From Pectinophora gossypiella (taxonomy: Eukaryota; Arthropoda; Insecta; Lepidoptera; Gelechiidae), in contig NC_065433.1 of assembly GCF_024362695.1 (NCBI RefSeq), positions 27,251,700-27,315,699 of the forward strand: 64,000 nucleotides of DNA, written 5' to 3'. The stretch's first letter is position 1, and every line of letters begins with the position of its first letter. The notes beneath the pieces are model-generated. The model did no database searches, had not been told where the DNA came from, and saw nothing but the letters and a program-made list of their open reading frames with translations. The translations under genes and the position numbers were made by a program. This document shows positions 44,506 through 55,029 of the stretch, piece by piece.

Positions 44506-44974
44506 CCTATGATGACCCGTATGGTGACAGGTGGCCGACCAATTGCCCATATCATGGTTAATCATGATAGAAGGGACACATTCCCTGCGCCCCTGACGGC
44601 TGTTAAGACGTTCCCGGGAAGAGAAACAGCTGAACGCGTTATAAGTTTTTTTTTCGCTCCCAGTTCAGCATAGAAGCATATTTTGTCACCAGTCATATAG
44701 TTTCAAATAGTCGTGTGTAAAGATCTTTGCTAATGCGGCAAATTGTTAGGCCTACTCGTATGACATGTCGCGGTGAAGTGTATTTAGAATTTCTCCGAGT
44801 ATTTAAATTAGCCGGATTTTTTAAATTGTTAAAATTATGTTTATCAATTAGCAACTTACCCTGACTAAGATATTAGGTAACATTTTATTTAGGTATTATA
44901 CATTACCAGAGGATTGTATAACAAAATAACATGACACATAACATAGTACCATGCCTGTGTGAAGGGGTAGGTAG

Positions 44975-45894
44975 TGCAGCGTAATTTTGCTGCAGCGCAA
45001 TCTTTTTGCTTATCAAGTTTTCTTTTTCTGGCTTTTTGGACGTATGCTATATTTAAAATTTGAAATATGAATTTGTCTCCATGGTTTGTTTGTTTGTTTC
45101 TTGACATTTGAGAGATATTCTTTGTGGCTGACTATTGGTTTTCTTGTATTTTATCTGAAAAATCTAATTTAATGTTCTGTATGTGTTTTTTTAAATGTGC
45201 TGTTTTAATTGTGAAACGTAAAACGTAATTTCTGGTGATATAATTATAGTATTTCATTTTCCCTGGTAAGTTCGTGTTGGTTTGCTCTTCTTTCTTCTTT
45301 TTCTTTGATTCCTCTTTTCTATTTTATTATTTATCTTTGTAGATAAGGGAAATCCCCTTGGGTTTTGGTTTTTACCTGGAGCTACATCGTGTGCGACGCC
45401 GCCCCATCCCCACGGATCCTATATATGATTCGAGTTGCGACTGCGAAGTCGCTACGATCGCTCCGACTCTGCGGTTCCTGTCACTTGCCGTTACCTGTTT
45501 CCTGACACGAAGCTGTATCGCTTCAACGGTCCCTACAAGACGGACGGATCGACGGAATAACTACGGCTGCGAAGAACCAAATTGCTTTTGTGTTCCTTTT
45601 TATATTCCTGAACGTTTTTTTAAATATTATTTCCGCTATTTGTGAATATTTATTTAGGAAGCCTTTTCCAAAATTCTTAAAGCCCCGTGCGGCATTGTTT
45701 CAGTGTTTGGTATACCTTTCGGCATAATATTTAAAACTTTCGTTGATCAACGGAGGTAGGTGAAGTTCGATCCTTTTTTACCGTTGTTACCTTTTAACTA
45801 TGTTCATGTTAATCTATAATAATTTAAATTACTTAAATTGCATTTCCTATTAAATTTATTTAATTGTTAGCGACTCCTCTTCTTTATCGCTACA
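44975..45894 (+). repeat. 5' LTR of the gypsy-type retrotransposon
   Basis: 920 bp, from tgcagcgtaattttgctgca to tctttatcgctaca, with TG...CA ends that are short imperfect inverted repeats (tgcagcg / cgctaca). Flanked on the left by gtag (44971-44974), which also follows the 3' LTR. It differs from the 3' LTR at about seven bases and one single-base indel that I noticed. Confidence 0.96.
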
Positions 45895-45898
45895 TTTT

Positions 45899-45910
45899 TG
45901 GCGCCCGAAC
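45899..45910 (+). promoter_or_regulatory. tRNA primer-binding site
   Basis: tggcgcccgaac starts four bases after the 5' LTR. It would pair with a tRNA 3' end of the type gttcgggcgcca, as in lysine tRNA primers of other retroelements; the tRNA identity is inferred. Confidence 0.85.
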
Positions 45911-46095
45911 AAAAGTAATTATTTCATCATAATTCGTATATTTTTTGTTCCCTTTTTTTGCGGTAGGGCTCGGTCTCGAGCTCTAATCAAAAATATTTTG
46001 TTTTCTTTGTTTGTGTTTTCTAGGTGGCGTATTTGTCCAGTTTGCAACGTGTATTTTCTTTTTCATCTTTTATCCACTTTCGATTTCATTACACG

Positions 46096-46935
46096 ATGGC
46101 TCAGAGTGCGCCAGTATCACCGCGCCAGGGAGGTTCGGTACTTGACGATGCCACCGTTATTCCCGGTAGCTTTATTTTACCTTTAGCCAGTTCCCCGAAA
46201 CCCAAGAAGCAGATCCACCAATGTGCGCAGTTTTCGGATGCTTGTCATCCTAAAGATTTTCCACTCCACAAGTGGAATTTGTGTTATGATGGCACAACCT
46301 GCATCAGGGAGTTTCTAATTACCCTTGATGAATATAAGGAAGCCAGAGGGGTACCCGATGACGTAGTTCTAAAGAGGTTCCACGAACTTCTGTCGGGTAC
46401 TGCTCTGAAGTATTATCGCACGGTCCGTAATTCCTTGAGTTCATTTTCTGACCTCAAAAATATACTGCTAAAGACCTTTGACACTCCGGACTACAATTTC
46501 CACACCGAGCATCGTCTCCGCAATTTGAAGCAAGTCGAGCATCAATCGATCCGCGACTTCGTTATTGACATTCGCGACCTCAACAGCAAACTGCAGCGTC
46601 CAATTCCTGAGCAAGATCTTCTTAATATCATTAAGCACAATGTCCATTCCCGCTATTCACTTTGTCTCGCCACGAACAGGATTTGTGATCTTGAAACTTT
46701 AGTTGACATCTTGACCAACTTTGAGTCGTATTATCAACCTCCGCAATGCCATAAGGTCGTTTTTCCAACTAGCACCGCGACTCCTTCGTCCTCCACCGTG
46801 TGCCCGAAGTGCAATCAAATAAGTCATCCCTATAGGTACTGTCCTAATGTTCGAGGGAAGATTTGTTTTCGTTGCAAGAAACCTGGAGTTATTACGGCCA
46901 ATTGTCCTGTTTGTAACGAACCAAAAAACTCATAA
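46096..46935 (+). CDS. gag: Gag polyprotein of the LTR retrotransposon
   Basis: 279 codons from the ATG in cacgATGGCTCAG; an earlier in-frame ATG at 46024 would add 24 hydrophobic residues and is less likely. It forms the virus-like particle and binds the RNA. Residues about 55-215 have the pattern of a retrotransposon gag (capsid) domain: W near HKWNLCYDG, DDVVLKRFHELLSGTALKYY, then ...SLSSFSDLKNILLKTFD. The end carries two zinc knuckles. The first at residues 236-249 is canonical (C-x2-C-x4-H-x4-C). The second at 257-270 has Val where His is expected. The stop at 46933 lies just after the slippery site that leads into pol. Confidence 0.92.
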   Translation: MAQSAPVSPRQGGSVLDDATVIPGSFILPLASSPKPKKQIHQCAQFSDACHPKDFPLHKWNLCYDGTTCIREFLITLDEYKEARGVPDDVVLKRFHELLSGTALKYYRTVRNSLSSFSDLKNILLKTFDTPDYNFHTEHRLRNLKQVEHQSIRDFVIDIRDLNSKLQRPIPEQDLLNIIKHNVHSRYSLCLATNRICDLETLVDILTNFESYYQPPQCHKVVFPTSTATPSSSTVCPKCNQISHPYRYCPNVRGKICFRCKKPGVITANCPVCNEPKNS

Positions 46936-46979
46936 ACCACCGGGGTCGTTCTGGTTGTTCCCAGTCGATTTCTCCGGTG
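46923..46979 (+). promoter_or_regulatory. Programmed -1 ribosomal frameshift signal (gag-pol)
   Basis: A AAA AAC (46923-46929) sits in the gag frame exactly as a canonical X XXY YYZ slippery heptamer, two codons before the gag stop. The -1 frame is open from there into protease without an ATG. Eight bases downstream, CACCGGGG (46938-46945) can pair with CTCCGGTG (46972-46979). The loop contains a small CTGG/CCAG stem. Position, spacing and frame all fit; function is inferred. Confidence 0.85.
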
Positions 46980-47883
46980 CTTAATTCTAATTCGCGTGAT
47001 AATCGTCTTTTTATTGATATTTTTATTTTTAGTCGTCGTTTGAGAGCCCTTCTTGATTCAGGCGCTCAGACTTCTCTTTTAAGCGCGAAACTCGCGTTTG
47101 CGCGTGATATCGGCATTCCTTTTGATGGTTGTTTTTCTGGTACTCCGGTCGTTTCTGCTAATAACGCGCCGATTACCATTTTAGGGTCAGCCACCCTTAC
47201 TGTCTCTTTTAATGGCCGTGATTGCTTGCATAAGTTTTTGATCGCTGAATCAATCACGTCTGATATTATTCTCGGTATTGAGTTTTGGGACAAATTCGGT
47301 CTCACCTCTATTTTCAGTGCTGCCTTTAATGAGAAAGTAGCAGGCAACTTGTTCGTTCCTAACGGTTCCTTTTCAGGACCGGTTTGTATTAATGAAGTTT
47401 GTTATCCTCGGGTCGATCTTTCCCCGGAACAAGAGAAGGTTCTTGCTGAAGTTATTGTTGAATACGGCGAGATTTCTTCCGACAAGATTGGTTTAGGGAA
47501 GACTACGTGGTTGTCGCATAAGATTAATACCGTCGGCTCTCCTATTAAACAACGTTATTATCCTCTTTCTCCAACCAAGCTTCAGATCCTTAACGAGGAG
47601 ATAGATAAGATGCTTGAGGCAGGTGTCATACGTCCCTCTCGTTCTCCTTGGGCCAGCCCAGTTGTGATGGTTACTAAAAAGGATGGTAGCGTTCGTTTCT
47701 GCGTTGATAGTCGCAAGCTGAATAGCGTTACAGTTCGGGATTCTTATCCGCTTCCCCGCATTCAAGATATTTTAGATAATCTGCGTGGTGCGAAGTACAT
47801 GACGTCGCTCGATTTTCGTAGTGCTTTTTGGCAGATCCCACTTGCTGACTCGGAAAGTTGTGAAAAAACCGCCTTCATTTTCC
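46929..47883 (+). pseudogene. pol: Pol part 1: protease and N-terminal reverse transcriptase
   Basis: Read in the -1 frame relative to gag. The aspartic protease motif LLDSGAQTS starts at about 47049 (catalytic Asp codon 47055), and ILGIEFW near 47270 fits the second conserved region. Reverse transcriptase follows: LSPEQEKV, VIRPSRSPWASPVVMV, KKDGSVRFCVDSRKLN, then SLDFRSAFWQIPL with a catalytic Asp. The frame then derails: one base appears to be missing in a run of C near 47882-47884, after EKTAFIF. Beyond it the same protein continues in another frame. Confidence 0.9.
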
Positions 47884-48617
47884 TCAACGTGGTCTTTTCG
47901 AGTTTGTACGTATGCCTTTTGGTCTTACTAACGCCGCTTCGGAGATGCAGCGTCTAACTGACCTTATCGTAAGTTACGAATTCACTAATACAAGCGAGAA
48001 CTGTGTTTTCGGCTATGTCGACGATTTGATTATTGTTTCCAAAGATTTTGATAGCCATATTTCTTTATTACGTCGCGTTTTGCACCGTTTAAAAGAAGCT
48101 GGTCTTTCTATCAACTTAAAGAAGTGTGAGTTTTGTCGCAAGGAAATTAAATATTTGGGTTATATTGTGAATGAGAATGGTCTTCAAACTGACCCCCAAA
48201 AACTTGAAGCTATCAGAGATTATCCCACTCCGTGTTCAGCGAAAGCTCTTAGGGCATTTTTAGGTATGTGTTCTTATTATAGACGATTTGTTAATGGCTT
48301 TTCTTCAATAATTGCCCCGTTAACGGCATTGTTAGGGAGAAGGAAAGGTCGAGATCCTATCGATTGGAATCCTCAAGCTGATGCCGCTTTTAACAGGTTA
48401 AAAGAATCTATGATTAATACCCCTTTGATCACATGTCCCGATTTTACTAAACCCTTCATTCTCCAGTGCGATGCCTCATCTGTCGGTCTTGGTTCTGTTC
48501 TTTCCCAAAGTATTGATGGTACTGAACGTCCGATTGCCTATTATTCCAGGTTGTTTTCTAAAGCTGAACGCAATTACAGTACCACGGAGCGCGAACTTCT
48601 TGCAGTACTCGAATCTA
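47884..48617 (+). pseudogene. pol: Pol part 2: C-terminal reverse transcriptase and start of RNase H
   Basis: Continues the protein after the one-base loss. MPFGLTNA starts at 47912, and the active-site YVDD at 48014 is intact. The thumb and connection (INLKKCEFCRKEIKYLGYIV, ALRAFLGMCSYYRRFVNGF) follow, then RNase H with LQCDASSVGLGSVL and the RELLAVLES segment. It is cut at 48617 by the Tc1-type element. The frame on the two sides of that element is in phase. Confidence 0.92.
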
Positions 48618-50253
48618 CACTTCTCATCAAAAAAATCGAAACACTTCCGTTTTCATTGTTTCTGTCCGAATTTAACACAAAAAAGAATTCATACGATGAA
48701 AAAAAATACATAAATGTATAGCTGGCAGTTTGGCCATTACAGTAATAAGCGAAAATTCTAAATTCAAAATTAGAATTTCATTTGTTTATCTTATAAACGA
48801 AATGAATCACTGTTTTGAGACAAATGTGTGTTTAGGGTTGGAGTACATTTAGCGTTTAAAAACTAAAAATTGGCGCCTATCCTTAAACTTTTTGTTTTTT
48901 ATTTCAATACTGTGACTTTGGGACGTCTGAAAAAAGGTTTTTTTTCTAAAACGTATGGATACTTCGCCCACAGAAGCCGCCCAAGTTGTGGCATTGCTGG
49001 ATTCTGGCCTTAGTCAGCGTGTTGTGGCTGCAAGACTGCATCTAAGCCTGTCATCTGTTCATAGAGTCTATAAACGTTATCGGGAGACTGGTTTGTTCAC
49101 GCGCCGTTCAGGATCTGGCAGGAATCGGGTCACTTCTGAGCGAGATGATCGATTTATTGTAACAACTTCTTTAAGAAATCGACGCCTTAACGCTTTTCAA
49201 CTGCAGCAGCGGCTTCGTGTTGTACGAAGGGTGGCTGTAAGTGACTCTACAATTAGAAGAAGGTTGAAGGATCATGGACTGGTACCGCATAAGCCAGCAA
49301 ATGGGCCGAAATTAACTGCAGACCATCGAAGAGCGCGCCTTAACTTTGCACGTGAGCACCTAAATTGGTCATACCTACAGTGGAGCAAAGTTCTCTTTTC
49401 TGATGAGTGTAAAATTATGCTGTATGGTAACGACGGAAGGAACAAGGTCTACAGAAGAGACGGAGAACGCTATGCACAATGCTGCATTGAAGAAAAGGTC
49501 AGCTATGGTGGCGGTTCGTGGACGGTTTGGGGAGGAATCAGCGCCGACGGTAAGACAGAGCTTGCTTTCGTGTCTGGGCCACGTCTGCCTGCACTAAACT
49601 GTCATCGGTACGTCGAAGAGTGTCTCGAGCCTCATGTGATGCCCTATGCACATTTTATTGGCAACGGCTTCATATTCATGCACGACAATGCTAGGGCTCA
49701 CACCGCGGGCGTCGTACGAGATTATCTTAACGAAGTCGATATCTCTATTATGGAATGGCCAGCAAGAAGCCCGGACATGAATCCCATTGAACATCTGTGG
49801 GATGAATTAAAGAGACGAATTCGAGCAAGAGATCCTGCCCCAGAAACACTTAGCCAGCTGCAAGATGCAATCCAAGAGGAATGGGACAATATACCACAGC
49901 ATGTGATCGTGACTCTCATCCGATCGATGAAGAACCGTATGGAAGCAGTAATTAGAGCTCGGGGAGGGAATACAAGTTATTAAATAAACGTTTTTTAGCT
50001 TTTTTTTTCATTTACGTGTGTTGTTTTATCCATTTCCTTTATACTCCATACGGAATAAAAATGACTCATTTAACAAAATACGAAACCTATGAAAAATTCA
50101 TTTAAATTTAGAACATTAACATTAAGATTTGATAAGCTCATATTACTCACTATTAAACGACATTTAACATTTATTCCTAAATGTACACATTTTTCTGATA
50201 ATCCTGACAAAACGTAAACTTGCAAGGTGTTTCGATTTTTTTGATGAGAAGTG
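48618..50253 (+). mobile_element. Tc1-type DNA transposon nested in pol
   Basis: 1636 bp between TA dinucleotides at 48616-48617 and 50254-50255. The ends are inverted repeats of about 29 bp: cacttctcatcaaaaaaatc on the left and its complement (gatttttttgatgagaagtg) on the right, one mismatch. It carries one transposase gene. The host reading frame joins perfectly across the TA, which proves the insertion came after the retrotransposon. Confidence 0.97.
48955..49983 (+). CDS. Tc1-family transposase, intact
   Basis: 342 codons with no break, the usual length for Tc1 transposases. Residues 1-110 form two helix-turn-helix regions (TEAAQVVALLDSGLSQRVVA, then RVVAVSDSTIRRRLKDHGL) joined by a GRNR-type basic motif. 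They bind the inverted ends. The catalytic triad is complete: Asp in VLFSDECK, Asp in FMHDNARAH, and Glu in SPDMNPIEHLW. There are 34 residues between the second and third, so it is DD34E. The Gly-rich VWGGISADG is also present. An AATAAA-like signal overlaps the stop. It cuts and pastes the element at TA sites. All motifs are intact, so it may still be functional; I cannot tell if it is expressed. Confidence 0.96.
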   Translation: MDTSPTEAAQVVALLDSGLSQRVVAARLHLSLSSVHRVYKRYRETGLFTRRSGSGRNRVTSERDDRFIVTTSLRNRRLNAFQLQQRLRVVRRVAVSDSTIRRRLKDHGLVPHKPANGPKLTADHRRARLNFAREHLNWSYLQWSKVLFSDECKIMLYGNDGRNKVYRRDGERYAQCCIEEKVSYGGGSWTVWGGISADGKTELAFVSGPRLPALNCHRYVEECLEPHVMPYAHFIGNGFIFMHDNARAHTAGVVRDYLNEVDISIMEWPARSPDMNPIEHLWDELKRRIRARDPAPETLSQLQDAIQEEWDNIPQHVIVTLIRSMKNRMEAVIRARGGNTSY

Positions 50254-50255
50254 TA

Positions 50256-51709
50256 TTAAGCATTTTCGCTGTTATCTTGACGGAATGAAGTTTACTATAA
50301 TTACTGATCATATTGCACTTAAATGGTTACTGACTTTGGATAATCCCACGGGCCGTTTAGCTCGTTGGGCAACGATAATTTCTCAATACAATTTCGAAAT
50401 TGTTCATCGTAAGGGTGCTCTCAACGTTGTGCCGGACGCTCTATCCCGAATGCATATTAATCTCATATCATTTAATGAAGGAATCGAGCGTACCAGTGAT
50501 CCGTTTTATAAAAAGGTGTATCAGGGTGTTCGTTCCTCTCCTCAGATGTTTCCGGCTTACTCTATCGTGGATGGAGTTCTGTTACGACGTGTTGCTCTCT
50601 CTTCACCGCTTCAGAAGAACCCTTGGAGAGTCGTTTTGCCTCGTGAAAAGGTTGAGGAAGCTGTCTCGGAAGCTCATTCTAGTTATCCTTCCATACACCC
50701 TGGTGTTATGAAAACGTACCTGAAGTTACGTGAAAATTATTATTGGCAAAATATGTATAAGGATGTTGTTCGGATTTTAGGTCTGTGTGAGGTCTGTAAA
50801 GCCCATAAGATCGCCAATTGCCAGCCCCGTGGTCAAATGTTGTTCCCAAGGAGTGTTAATTCTCCGCTTCATAGTATCTCGGTCGATTTAATTGGTCCAT
50901 TATCTTGTGCGTATTATGGCTATAGATATATCTTGTCCGTTGTGGATATATTTTCAAAATATGTATGGCTTTTCAGCCTTAAGAGAGTTGATGCTAAAGG
51001 TGTTTGTCGCTTTTTAGAGTCTGACATTTTTCATGTTTTTGGCGTTCCACATCAGGTTCTATGTGACAATGCTACGGTTTTCCGCAGTCATTATTTTCGC
51101 GATTTTCTTATTAAATATGGAATAGACAACCCTACTTATACCCCTTATTATTCTCCTCAAGCTAATGTGGTTGAACGTTATAATCAGAGCGTTGTTACCT
51201 GTCTTAGTATTCTTGTGCAAGATAATCATCGCAGTTGGGCTCGTATGTTGCCGAGAGTTAAGCTGTACCTCAACTCTTGTATCAACCTAGCTACTTCATT
51301 CACTCCCAATTTCCTCATGTTTGGTAGGGAAATCTCATTTCATGCCGTACCTGTTAATTGTGACCAGACTCAAGACACTGATTTAGTCGAGAGTCGGGCA
51401 AGGCATGCAGCTAACCTTTCCCATTTGAGTGATGTTTTTTCTAAAGTAGCTGATAATTTGGCTTGCTCTTTTTTAGCTAACTCCAGACGCTATAACTCCC
51501 ATAGATCATCGCCAGTCCTCTCTGTCGGTGATATCGTTTGGAGAAGAAATTTTGCTCGTTCTTCCGAGGATGAATTCCGCTGCGGAAAATTGTCTCCGCG
51601 TTTTATTCGCGCTTCAGTACTCCAGGTGGTTTCACGACAAGTTTACGTCCTGCGTGATATGGATACTGGACACGTCGGCACGTATCACATTAAAGACATT
51701 TTGAAATAA
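50256..51709 (+). pseudogene. pol: Pol part 3: rest of RNase H and integrase
   Basis: Resumes right after the Tc1 element. RNase H ends with FTIITDHIALKWLL and the HRKGALNVVPDALSR segment. Integrase has the zinc-binding H-x6-H and C-x2-C (HSSYPSIHPG, CEVCKAH), then the catalytic core: Asp in SVDLIGPLS, Asp in VLCDNATVF, Glu in NVVERYNQ, with 35 residues between the last two (DD35E). The C-terminal part is basic, with RFIRASVLQVV and a final YHIKDILK. No lesion was seen in this part itself, but it is cut off from the rest of pol. Confidence 0.93.
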
Positions 51710-52475
51710 ATTTACATTTAAATCCCTTCCTTCCGCCCTTCACTATTTTTTCTTTTCTGTGGCGGTGGTGCTTCGCGAAGTATGTTCATTCGTCCCTTAA
51801 CTTTTTTTTTTCCGTAATTTATTCTCCTTGGACCATCATAGTCATTATCATGCATGTTGTTTGTCATCACCATTGTCACCTATTGCCATGTCATGTTTTT
51901 GAACACCTGACACATCATGACATGTCAGGGTGTTGGATTTATACGTCACGCTGACTATTTTTTTTTTGAAAAGCGTTGACCCCATTTTGTATTTGGCACA
52001 TGCGTGTTTATTTTCGCACGTTACTTATTTTAAACTTTGTATATTTTTGTAAACACTTTGCTTATTTGTTGTTCTTGTTTTCTTTTCTGCTTTCTTTGTC
52101 TAGGTTTAGAACCGGTTTGTTTAGGTTTTAAGTCTGCGTTGGCGCGTTCGCGACGTGTTCAATTTAGTTTTAGGTGCGTTCCTTTTTTTTTTAACTCTCA
52201 AGGTTTCCTTGTGGTTAACCGCTTTGTAATAGTGATTGTGGTATTCAATCTGGGATCGTTTAGTTTTAGTATTTTCGTCTTGTCGTTGTTTTATTTCATT
52301 CTTGTCATTCTCATCCGTTTTGGCAGTTTATTTTACATCCACCTTACCCTTCTTTTTCGTATTTCGTTTTAGCTTTACCTTTGATCATGTCTACCGTTCC
52401 TACCTTCTCGTTTACACCTTCCACTGTTCTTGCGTTTTACTTCATCTAGTTTTCCAGGTTTCCATTCTTCTCTCT
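51710..52475 (+). other. Retrotransposon 3' untranslated region
   Basis: About 770 bp, T-rich. A 111-codon frame at 52037-52372 is hydrophobic only because of T-rich codons and has no envelope features (no furin site, no Cys pattern). It is not called as a gene. Confidence 0.6.
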
Positions 52476-52485
52476 GGAAGGGGGA
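52476..52485 (+). promoter_or_regulatory. Polypurine tract
   Basis: ggaaggggga four bases before the 3' LTR. It is the expected primer for plus-strand synthesis in LTR elements. Confidence 0.75.
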
Positions 52486-52489
52486 TGAC

Positions 52490-53410
52490 TGCAGCGTAAT
52501 TTTGCTGCAGCGCAATCTTTTTGCTTATCAAGTTTTCTTTTTCTGGCTTTTTGGACGTATGCTATATTTAAAATTTGAAATATGAATTTGTCTCCATGGT
52601 TTGTTTGTTTGTTTCTTGACATTTGAGAGATATTCTTTGTGGCTGACTATTGGTTTTCTTGTATTTTATCTGAAAAATCTAATTGAATGTTCTGTATGTG
52701 TTTTTTTAAATGTGCTGTTTTAATTGTGAAACGTAAAATGTAATTTCTGGTGATATAATTATATTATTTCATTTTCCCTGCTAAGTTCGTGTTGGTTTGC
52801 TCTTCTTTCTTCTTTTTCTTTGATTCCTCTTTTCTATTTTATTATTTATTTTTTGTAGATAAGGGAAATCCCCTTGGGTTTTGGTTTTTACCTGGAGCTA
52901 CATCGTGTGCGACGCCGCCCCATCCCCACGGATCCTATATATGATTCGAGTTGCGACTGCGAAGTCGCTACGATCGCTCCGACTCTGCGGTTCCTGTCAC
53001 TTGCCGTTACCTGTTTCCTGACCCGAAGCTGTATCGCTTCAACGGTCCCTACAAGACGGACGGATCGACGGAATAACTACGGCTGCGAAGAACCAAATTG
53101 CTTTTGTGTTCCTTTTTATATTCCTGAACGTTTTTTTAAATATTATTTCCGCTATTTGTGAATATTTATTTAGGAAGCCTTTTCCAAAATTCTTAAAGCC
53201 CCGTGCGGCATCGTTTCAGTGTTTGGTATACCTTTCGGCATAATATTTAAAACTTTCGTTGATCAACGGAGGTAGGTGAAGTTCGATCCTTTTTTACCGT
53301 TGTTACCTTTTAACTATGTTCATGTTAATCTATAATAATTTAAATTACTTAAATTGCATTTCCTATTAAATTTATTTAATTGTTAGCGACTCCTCTTCTT
53401 TATCGCTACA
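52490..53410 (+). repeat. 3' LTR of the gypsy-type retrotransposon
   Basis: 921 bp, about 99% identical to the 5' LTR. It is followed by the target duplication gtag (53411-53414). Confidence 0.96.
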
Positions 53411-53559
53411 GTAGGCAGAGATGTTCAATTATACACCAACTCTTCGCCAGCTATGTTTAAGTCCCATGTAATAGGGAGCGAGCCTATTGCCATTAATCGG
53501 GCACAAACCGGGGTTATTATACTTATTGATGACTAGTGAATACAATCAATTATTTTTTT

Positions 53560-53985
53560 TGACGTGACTTATTGTAGATTTGCCGCAGATGGCATTAACT
53601 ACTTGGCCGGACAAATGGGGAGCGCTGAAAGCTCTCACCCGGTACAACGTTTAAGACAATAGGCCTGAGGGTGCCCAGTTGGGCGCGAACCTCGGCTCAG
53701 GGCGTCGTCTGAGAGGAAAAATATTTGAAAGAATTAATCGACCCTAGTGGGTCGATAGCGATAAGCGCTGAATGAGGGAAATCGTCGACCACGCCGGCGG
53801 GGTCGGTATCGGGGACCTGAAGTGTTTGGTGTCGCGAGCTGATTGGCTGCCTCTATGGCTAGAGTAATCGGGTCGTTAGGATCGTATATTACGTCCTTCG
53901 GACGCCGATACTTTTCAGTACCTACCGTCCCTAAGCGGAATGTACTCGAAAGCCGGAATACAGTCAAGTAAGTGGTGTGCTCATA
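53560..53985 (-). mobile_element. LINE 3'-end copy, longest in the window
   Basis: In reverse it reads a protein end extending further upstream than other copies (LGTVGTEKYRRPKDVIYDPN, then DPITLAIEAANQ..., RPTRVD stop). The shared 3' UTR follows, and the poly-A tail appears as t's at about 53552-53560. The 5' boundary is approximate. Confidence 0.75.
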
Positions 53986-53999
53986 TATATTACATACAT

Positions 54000-54095
54000 A
54001 CATAAACAGCTTATATGTATACACACAGGCCTCCCCTCCATCAACCGGAGGGAGTTATGCCACCACGTAGCTCCACTGCGAGTTGGTGGAGGAGA
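54000..54095 (-). mobile_element. SINE-1 3' fragment
   Basis: caggcctcccctccatcaac, then ccactgcgagttggtggagg: tail and body in reverse, next to a tacatacata stretch. Confidence 0.6.
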
Positions 54096-54099
54096 TTTT

Positions 54100-54885
54100 T
54101 TTCGGCGGTGGTGTGCTCGTACGTACACACACATACACAAAAATCAAGTATCGATCACACTGGTTAACTAAAAAAAAATGTGTACGCCATTTTTGTAAAA
54201 GATCTTAGTAAGTACCTATTAACCGGATAATCATACGTCAATCACTAGTCTACTCCTGCATTCAAACATTGAATATAACAAGCTAGCAAGGAAGACTGCG
54301 ATGTTTTCTTTTTTTATGAAATTTACAAACCGATTCAGAATTTTCACACACCAAAAATCTTATAGAGTTCATAAGTCGAAACAGGCTTCCAATAACAATT
54401 TTGTGTAAGTAAGTTAAAAAGTGCGTTTAGTTAAACTTACTTTAACATTTTTTTCTAATGTTACTGTTAATGGATCAATGTGCTGGGTAAAACATCACGT
54501 AACTTATATACTATTATATTACGTCGCATTGCAGCGCTCAGTAAAATGGAATCTCAATTCCTTCGTGCTTGGACATTGGCGATTATCTAATTAAAATATA
54601 GAATCAAAATAACATACAAGACCTCGTTTACTCAGACGCGGCGCATTCTAAAGCGCGCTTATCAAAATGCAACTTTTGCATGAACGCTCTCATAATACAC
54701 ATACACCATACGATGCTCCGCGCGCGTCACATCGCGTCGCGTCATCTCAAGCGAGGCCTAAAAAAGGTAAATTACTAAGAAAAGAATGTTATCCATCGCC
54801 CTTTAACAGGGTTAATAACATTCTACCTACTTATGTACAGTACCTATACTATTTTTTTTTAAAATTTAAATAGAGGTTTGCGTTT
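54100..54885. other. Intergenic, nothing assigned
   Basis: No coding character; one GC-richer patch at 54640-54755 without a frame of note. Confidence 0.4.
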
Positions 54886-55029
54886 GACCACAATCTCGCC
54901 TGATGGTAAGCGGAGATCTAACCTAAGTTGGTACACGCTTACTTAATAGATATCTATACAGTTCACTGTAATTCTGGTGAAGAGTGAAAGGCAGGGAGAA
55001 AGCAGTGGGGCGAGGTACTATGTTACCGA

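Larger units (their letters stand above)
44975..53410 (+). mobile_element. Ty3/gypsy-type LTR retrotransposon, inactivated
   Basis: Complete layout: LTR, primer-binding site, gag, -1 frameshift signal, pol (protease, reverse transcriptase, RNase H, integrase), polypurine tract, LTR, with a 4-bp target duplication gtag. The pol order with integrase last places it in the Ty3/gypsy group. No envelope-like frame follows integrase. Two lesions disable it: one missing base near 47883 and the Tc1-type insertion at 48618-50253. Without the nested element it is about 6.8 kb. Confidence 0.95.

Noticed and set aside
44102..44561. Long frames on both strands through the 15-bp array (124 and 142 codons)
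   Set aside because: A 15-bp unit without in-frame stops keeps frames open automatically. The products are pure repeats with no start context or splice signals.
45358..45645. 95-codon frame found identically in both LTRs
   Set aside because: It lies inside the LTR, is duplicated only because the LTR is (52874-53161), and has no known motif.
52037..52372. Hydrophobic frame downstream of integrase, considered as an envelope gene
   Set aside because: Hydrophobicity comes from T-rich DNA. There is no signal peptide plus cysteine pattern, no cleavage site and the length is far too short.
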